From the NCBI GenBank assembly GCA_032164245.1, contig JAVMKO010000004.1:37611626-37675625 (forward strand): a DNA stretch of 64,000 nt, in the 5' to 3' direction. Positions within the stretch are counted from its first letter, which is position 1; the number at the start of each line of letters is the position of its first letter. Below, in pieces: positions 58,081 to 64,000 of this stretch. This stretch comes from Sternotherus odoratus (Eukaryota; Chordata; Testudines; Kinosternidae). Made by a program: the position numbers and the translations under genes. Under the pieces are notes generated by a model. That model did not search any database, was not told the DNA's origin, and was given only the letters and a program-made list of their open reading frames with translations.

Positions 58081-58665
58081 TCTATATAAAAGTCAAATGG
58101 TGTATGCGTGTGTGCGTGCGTGTGTGTATGTACGTTCCCTTACTCCTTCCACACCGTTTGAGCTAGACTTGAAATTTGGTACAGGTTAACACCTGCTGTT
58201 CTCTGTGACGTAGTTATGATGGAATAATACCCCACTCCAACGGCCCCCCCACTCACTCAGCTCTCTCCCCCCTCCCCCCTCCAATGGCCCCCACACTCAC
58301 TCAGCTCTCTCCCCCTCCCCCCTCCAAGGGCCCCCCAATCGCTCAGCTCTCTCCCCCCTCCCCCCCTCAAATGGCCCCCCACTCACTCAGCTCTCTTCCC
58401 CCTCCCCTCCTCCAACGGCCCCCGCACTCGCTCAGCTCTCTCCCCCCTCAGGTAAGAATTGATTTTTTTTAAAATCTCCCCCCTCCCCCACTCCAACGGC
58501 CCCCCACTCGCTCAGCTCTCTCCCCCCTCCCCCTCCAATGGCCCCCCCACTCGCTCAGCTCTCTCCCCCTCCCCCCTCCAACGGACCCCGCAATCGCTCA
58601 GCTCTCTTCCCCCTCCCCCCCACCCCCCTCCGACGGACCCGAGCAACGCCGGGTATTTTTGCTAG
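58081..58665 (+). mobile_element. Non-autonomous Helitron-type element with internal minisatellite
   Basis: The right end has the Helitron signature: a hairpin ACCCG-AGCAACGC-CGGGT (58637-58654), then ATTTTTG and the terminal CTAG (58662-58665), followed by host T. The left end reads TCTATATAAAAGTCAAATGG with host A before it, giving the expected A|T insertion without target duplication. The exact first base is uncertain by 4-8 bp because 'tatc' repeats precede it. No Rep/helicase gene is present. The middle is mostly a C-rich tandem array. Confidence 0.8.
58225..58625. repeat. Minisatellite inside the Helitron, 41-46-bp unit, eight copies
   Basis: Each unit contains 'actc.ctcagctctctcccc' and 'cctccaacggcccc'. 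The units begin at about 58251, 58292, 58335, 58381, 58426, 58506, 58549 and 58590. A 35-bp insertion with a T run (58448-58480) separates copies five and six. Proline-rich frames across it are not genes. Confidence 0.9.
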
Positions 58666-58759
58666 TAAAATATAAGAATTTCACATAATTTATATGGAAA
58701 ACCATACATTGGGCCAGATTCACTCAAGTGATTTGTTAATATCCAGAATTCGTCTGCTC

Positions 58760-59030
58760 TTGCCCTGTGGCAAGCCTGTTCCAAAACGTATGTATCTTTA
58801 TGATTAGAAAGTTTTTCCTGGTATCTAATCTAAGTCTCCCTTGCTTCAGATTAAGCCCATTACTTCTTCTCCTACTTGCAGTGGACATGAAGAACAATTG
58901 ATCATAGTACTCTTTATAACAGCCCTTAAAATATTTTAAGACTATCATGTTTCTCCCCACCCCCATCTTCTTTTCTTGATAAACTTACTCAGATTTTTAA
59001 CCTTTCTTCTTAAGTCAGGTTTTCTTTGAG
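58760..59030 (-). mobile_element. CR1 LINE 3' region, older copy
   Basis: 'aaagtttttcctggtatcta', 'ctcccttgcttcagattaag', 'gtggacatgaagaacaattg' and 'ctctttataacagccctt' are phrases of the CR1 3' region in inverse orientation. It lies 3' of a different CR1 segment than the one at 54519, and both ends are lost. Confidence 0.8.
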
Positions 59031-60452
59031 TTTCCACCTAAACCTTAAATATGTACCTCTTCCTTGAATTTCCTTGGATTTCTCCACGGAAATTCCAGGA
59101 AATATTAACAAAGCTATTATCAGAGATGCTAGTGTAAAAATAATGTACTCTAGAGGTGAGAGGAATGGGAGGTGACCAACATACTATTCCAATGTACTGG
59201 TCTGGGTTGGAAGACCGACTCACTGAGATAGGCATTGTCACAACTGCACCAACATTCCCCTTCCATGGTCCCTCAAGGACACCTACTCTAGGCTTCTGGC
59301 TCCTCAGTCATCACTTCTCTGTGGGTGGAGACCCATATCTCTTGTCCTGCTGACAAAGGTTCTCAGGTTAAAAAGTTCTCTGCCTACACTGTGATATACC
59401 CAGCAGGTTAGACTGCCGAAAAGGTCAGGGTATGTGCTTTGCTTTTTCTCCAGAGTTTTTGACCAGCATAATTGCTTGCAGTTACAAGTTAACACATAGC
59501 CCCTTCTAAGCAAGCACATTTATTCTTAAGGTGAAAGCATTATTAAGAAAACATGTTAAAACAATTAAAGGACCAACACAAATGCTGAAAAGCTGACCAG
59601 AGGTCACCACAATTCAAACCTCTGGTTCTGATAGATGTCAGTCCTTCAAACTTCACAACTGGATTTTCCCTTTTCCAGTTAGGAGGGGGCCATTGTCTGC
59701 TTATCACTTGTTAGAAGGTCAAGATCAAAGGCCCTAGCTGCATAAAGGAAATACTGACATATTCATGGGTGTTCTGGTTCTTAAGCTGAGACAGTTATGA
59801 ATTTGTAACCAATTATACTAATAATAGTATTATAAAAAAGTGTAAAAAACATTCACAGAGAAATTCACCCTATTCAAATCCTTTAAGAAACATAACCTGA
59901 GTTTTCAATTTTGTAAACAAACCAAATCACATATGTGTAGTCTTAAGTTTGGTTGTGAACATTTTGAACAGCTCTACTTACATGCATCCTTTAGTTATAT
60001 CTTTCAGACATGTTTTTGACAAAATACTGACACCTAGGGGCTTCCCTATTGAATCAGAAGAATTGCAACAAATAGTTAAAATAAGTCACAGAAAAAAACC
60101 TTAATAGCTGAAAATACCTTGTTACCGCCACTGTAGTCTGCTTCTTCCTGGGAAGATAAAATCACTGCAATGTTCTCTACTAAAAGGCTGTCAGGCATAC
60201 CTATAAACATATTCCTCAGTACTTCTGTAAGCACACAGATTGTTTAGCTATTTTGGGGTTCAGTAATTTTATTTACTCTCCCTTTTATTTAACAGTTTAG
60301 TGGATACCACCAAGGAGCCTGCATTCTAGGCTGAATCTTTGTTCACAGCAAATCCTTCTGACTTGCAACATTTTCAATGTCTGTTAGCAAAACACAAGCT
60401 TTTTAGTCACACAACCTCAGTATTTGTACATGCTGTAAATATGTGTGGTATT
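59031..60452. other. No gene recognised
   Basis: AT-rich. 59150-59400 is less AT-rich without a motif. Confidence 0.35.
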
Positions 60453-60960
60453 GTAACCTGTAGTTAGAACACAGGCCTGGGAGATGGGCAGCCTGGGTTT
60501 GATTGCTGGCTTGGTGACATTTTTTTGTGCAAAATCCTTTTTTTTTTTGCCAAAAAAATATGCAGATTTGGGTTTATCAAAATAATTCAGAAATTTGGGT
60601 CAGTTTTGGTTTGGAAAAATGTCAAAATGGTTGACTTTTTGGTTTGGAAAAATGTTTTCACTTTGGACTTTCTCTCAATTTCATTTAGCAAAAACAATTA
60701 CAACTTTTTCAAAACTGAAATGCAATGTTTTGTTTTAGGTTTACTGAAATGATGATGTTTTCAATTTGCCAAACCAAAAAAATTGGCTATTTACACAGTT
60801 CTTTTCCTGGCCCTGTTGCAAATTTCTAATTGAGAATTGGACAAATCACTAGTCCTTACTCTATCTCAGGATTCTCATGTGTAAAAGTAATAACAATAAC
60901 AACATATACCGGTAGTAATAACAGCATGCATCTCAGAATATGGTCAGGTTTAATTCACAG
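60453..60960 (+). mobile_element. MIR-type SINE split by an A/T-rich repeat
   Basis: The head (60453-60521: 'gtagttagaacacaggcctg', 'cagcctgggtttgattgctg') is a tRNA-derived MIR start with a B-box-like 'gggtttgattgc'. The core resumes after the insertion (60815-60960: 'ctaattgagaattggacaaa', 'tcactagtcctta', 'taaaagtaataacaataac'). The order is right for a plus-strand MIR. Confidence 0.6.
60522..60812. mobile_element. A/T-rich repeat inserted in the MIR
   Basis: T-rich words ('ttttggtttggaaaaatgt' twice) on the left face A-rich words ('gccaaaccaaaaaaattggc') on the right. It looks like a dispersed 'TTTGG/CCAAA' repeat, with similar blocks at about 5230-5450 and 11220-11460. The class is unknown. 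The open frame at 60525-60752 is Phe/Lys-rich and not a gene. Confidence 0.45.
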
Positions 60961-61165
60961 CATATAAAGGATTCCTATGTTCAGTGTAGCAAACATCATA
61001 ATCAACTCATTCTGAAATACCAAAGTAAAGTAAGATTTGTAGCCAATGGTTAATCAGTAACATCCAATATAGTTTTAATAGCGGCTTTAGTATAGTGGTA
61101 AATAGTATTGTTTAATGACCACAATACACAATTCAAACCCCAGTAATTTGTCTATTGTTAATATA
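60961..61165. other. No gene recognised
   Basis: Short AT-rich stretch with 'tatagtggtaa' words; nothing recognised. Confidence 0.35.
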
Positions 61166-61173
61166 AATTAAAC

Positions 61174-61547
61174 CAGTGGTCTCCAAACCTTTTTGGTCAT
61201 GCCTCCCTCTTTCCTGGTCTGCCCTGAACCATGGTCGGGAACCAGGGCTGGGAGTAGGCCTGCAGTTGAGACCAGGAGCCAGAGGCCACAGCTGGGAGTG
61301 GAGCTGTGGCCGGGAGTGGGGCCATGGTACAGACTGGAACAGCAGCTGGGGCTGTGGCTGGGAGCAGGGCTGGAAGCTGGTGGCCCAGGCAGGGGGCTGA
61401 ACCTGCAGCTGGTGCTGGGAGTGGAGCTGGGTACTGAGTGCTCTCTTCCCACTCCCCAGTGGGCTGGTCTGGATCCCACCGTGCCCCCCTCCAAATGTTC
61501 TTCCATGCCCCTCTAGGAGGGTGCACCCCACAGCTTGAGAACCACTG
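61174..61547. mobile_element. Non-autonomous hAT element (374 bp) with 8-bp target duplication
   Basis: AATTAAAC (61166-61173) and AATTAAAG (61548-61555) flank it, 7 of 8 matched. The left end CAGTGGTCTCCAAACCTTTT and the right end GCTTGAGAACCACTG (inverse CAGTGGTTCTCAAGC) are typical. The interior is G-rich ('ggagctgtggccggga' repeated about every 30 bp). Five overlapping frames up to 132 codons on both strands are composition artefacts. Confidence 0.88.
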
Positions 61548-61555
61548 AATTAAAG

Positions 61556-62338
61556 AAACTATGGACCAAATATTGGTATATACCTGCAAACAGCTAGAAC
61601 CCTACCTTGCTGTCCACATATACATAGTCATATACATAGATGGAAAACAATATTATGTACCTGTATTCTGATTAAACTATTTCAGCATACAATTTCTTCA
61701 CACATTCTGTCAGAGTTGGAATGATCTATGTGTGGGAGCTGTGCAGAGAAGTCACTGCAGGCATGAAACACCCTTTCACAATTCTTTTCAAACAGTATGT
61801 GAATTGTGGCCCCTCTATGATATTTCAATGGAGAAGAATCAGGTGGCAAAACTCAGCACGTTGCTCTTGGTCCTGGTCATGGGTTTGCTGGCATGCTAGC
61901 CATCATGTCTTTCAGAATTTTGTCCAATAGATAGATAAGGATAACATCGCTCCAGACCAGATCTGGTAGAACTGTTTTTCCTAAATAATTTTACATATTT
62001 CAGCAAATTTCCTGTTTGCAAATTGTTTACAGACTCTGGGATTTTTAAAAAATCCATAACTGAACAAACATTTTTTGAATGTTTTTGAGTCTTGTAGGTT
62101 GTCTGGAAACCTGTGTTTGCTAGTTGTTCATCATACCATTTATAATCTTGACAAGGTCAGTAGATATTTCCTGCATTTCTGCTGGACTATGGACATGTGA
62201 TCAATATACCCTATGGGACTCCTTAGTAATGGCCTCTTAAAATGAGAATCCCAACAAAGATAACTGACAGATACACTTGCTTCACTTTTTCTTCTCTCAC
62301 CTCTGGAATGACCAGAGTGTAATTCCCAAATAACAGTC
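61556..62338. other. No gene recognised
   Basis: AT-rich. No motif recognised. Confidence 0.35.
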
Positions 62339-62341
62339 TAA

Positions 62342-62639
62342 GCCTAGGTCTACACTGGGGGTTGGGGTGGGAGGTCGACCTAAGATACACAACTTCAGCT
62401 ACAAGAATAGCATACCTGAAGTCGATGTATTTAGGTCAACTTACTGTGGTGCCTTCATGGTGCTGAGTCAACTGCTGCTGCTCTCCCATCAACTCTGTCT
62501 GCATCTCTCACAGTGGTGGAGTACTCCCGGTTGACGGGAGAGTGCTTGGAGAGCGATTTATTGTGTCTAGACTAGATGTAGTAAATCGATCCCTGATTGA
62601 TCACTACGCACTGATCCAACAGGTAGTGTAGACCTAGCC
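62342..62639. mobile_element. PIF/Harbinger-type MITE, family 2, copy 2
   Basis: GCCTAGGTCTACACT at the left and AGTGTAGACCTAGCC at the right are inverted with one mismatch. TAA lies on both sides (62339-62341, 62640-62642), the Harbinger-type 3-bp duplication. The interior ('aagatacacaacttcagcta', 'actgctgctgctctcc', 'gatccctgattgatcactac') matches 14313-14627. It is better preserved than copy 1. Confidence 0.85.
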
Positions 62640-64000
62640 TAAGACTCAAATGGTCTAATTATTAAAAATAGGAGGCTAGATCATTCAGTGGTACAGGTAG
62701 CATAACTCCATGAAAGTCAATGAAGCAGTTGACAGTCTTCTGGTCCAAGATATATTAAAGATAGAGAAAGAAGATCAGATTTTAAAAACCTGTATGTATA
62801 ATCTATCTAGTCTGAATGTCTGCAAAAGTTCAATTTGGGCCTCATCCAAAGGCTTCAATGGACTTTGTATCAGCTCCCTACAGGGATTCTGTTTAGATTT
62901 GTTTACAGTGCATAAAAAAAATCTTACTTCATGTTTGAGTGGAGATCAGTAAGTGTTCCCTTAAAAAAGACAGCATATTCACCTATCTTAACACATCACA
63001 TTAGGACTGCCATCAAGGATGAAACAGCTCTGTGAAGCTGTGACACCCGGTATATACGGCTAGAGGCTGACACTGTTTCTGTCATATAGCTCTATAATTT
63101 TCATTTATGGGCCATATTTTAGATAGCTAAATATGCCTCTTCCAATTTTGTGATGAAACTAGTTTAAGCGACAGGTTCAAAATAGATTTGCACCATCATC
63201 CCAAATGAATAAACTTCACTCAGATGAATATTTATGAGAAGCAAAAGCAGGAATGGAAACATGACAAGTCAAACTTGGTTTCTGATTTGCTGAAATGACC
63301 CACAAATAATTTGTCCAGTTCTGTTCCTGCTGTCCTCCATGTTGCATTACTATTACCATTTCAAGAGACAAAAGGACAGAGATAATTTATAATGTGCATT
63401 TCTTTTTCACTTTCTTTTTAATAAAATGCAAATAACTTCATTTTCTGCCAGGCTATTGCTGACTTGCTTTTAATCAAATAAATACTGTACCCATTAATTA
63501 TTGTTTTAACTTAATTATGAATTGAATTATTGAGAAACAGTTCTTAATAATTTACAGAGACGTCTCTTGAACTGTCCAATAGAGTTATAAATATAGAAGA
63601 GCATGAGAAAGAAGCACTTCAAAAGTTATTTGGTTAATATTAATATGAAAGAACTTGCCATGGGTTATTTGCATTAACTAATGATGACCTGACATCAAAG
63701 ACAGAGCCCAGTGGAACTTGAGCTTTCAAGGTAGCATAACTCTGAAATGTCTATTGAAATCTTCCAAAAATGAAATTTAAACTACTGTAATGGGCTATCA
63801 AAACTGTCAAGCTGGCTCAGCAGCCTGAGTGATATATTTAAGATTAATAGTTTTCAAAAGCTCCATGAAAGTAAAACAGCTCCATCCAAATGGCTATAAG
63901 CAACTCCTTGTGCCCAATTATCAAAAACAAGCTTAACAAAAAACTGTCAAGTGCTGAATTATGCTTTGAAACCATGCTGCAAAGAGATAATGTGGTTGCC
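62640..64000. other. No gene recognised
   Basis: AT-rich to the window end. 62705-62880 has 'aaagtcaatgaag' and 'caatggactttg' words of an old repeat. The 80-codon frame at 62710-62952 shows no domain. Confidence 0.35.

Noticed and set aside
58284..58665. Proline-rich small proteins
   Set aside because: Translations of the Helitron minisatellite.
60525..60752. 75-codon Phe/Lys-rich frame
   Set aside because: Translation of an A/T-rich repeat inserted in a MIR.
61133..61589. Frames of 107-132 codons on both strands
   Set aside because: They lie within a bounded hAT element with a G-rich repeating interior.

Overview
This window reads as a piece of vertebrate nuclear genome with no host exon, tRNA or rRNA that I can recognise. 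Base composition is AT-rich and non-coding, broken by sharply bounded GC-rich blocks, and every GC-rich block I could delimit is a transposable element. The mix of families suggests a sauropsid, most likely a turtle: CR1 and L2 LINE relics, MIR/CORE-type SINEs, Penelope-like elements with a GIY-YIG domain, many hAT-type and PIF/Harbinger elements, one Helitron-type element and one solo LTR. The species call is inference from repeat content. The stretch could be intergenic or a large intron.

Layout. 0-8 kb: truncated hAT end, two Penelope-like fragments (GIY-YIG/3' end at 1.8-2.8 kb, reverse transcriptase at 4.0-4.5 kb), a perfect 23-bp hairpin at 5.45 kb, and a non-LTR RT relic followed by a Penelope 3' end at 6.3-7.0 kb. 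8-21 kb: mostly unrecognised AT-rich DNA with a hAT-like element (11.9 kb), a Harbinger MITE of each of two families (14.3 and 15.6 kb) and old palindromic repeats. 21-25 kb: hAT element, an inverted pair of Penelope 3' ends, a MIR split by a CR1 fragment, and a 724-bp solo LTR with a 5-bp target duplication. 25-33 kb: polypyrimidine tract, inverted duplication, L2 RT relic on the minus strand, Harbinger MITE and two hAT elements. 33-48 kb: old repeats, a hAT element filled with a GC-rich minisatellite (40.6 kb), a degenerate minisatellite with an inverted duplication (42.6 kb), and a hAT element at 43.6 kb. 48.5-53.3 kb: a full-length 4.76-kb Harbinger element. 53-64 kb: a 120-bp inverted duplication 2.3 kb apart, hAT, CR1, Helitron with its own minisatellite, a split MIR, hAT, and a second family-2 Harbinger MITE.

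The most notable object is the Harbinger element at 48497-53259. It carries a HARBI1-type DDE transposase on the plus strand and a two-exon Myb/SANT-like DNA-binding gene on the minus strand, the normal Harbinger pair. Inside the intron of the Myb-like gene, on the opposite strand, lies a third, uninterrupted 96-codon reading frame with its own AATAAA signal. The first two genes are broken by stops and frameshifts while the third is open. Two shorter elements in the window (15616-16466 and 30072-31156) share the ends of the large element and look like its deletion derivatives. How the parts would work together (transposase cutting the termini, Myb-like protein binding subterminal repeats, third protein unknown) is inferred from known Harbinger biology except for the third frame, for which I know no function.
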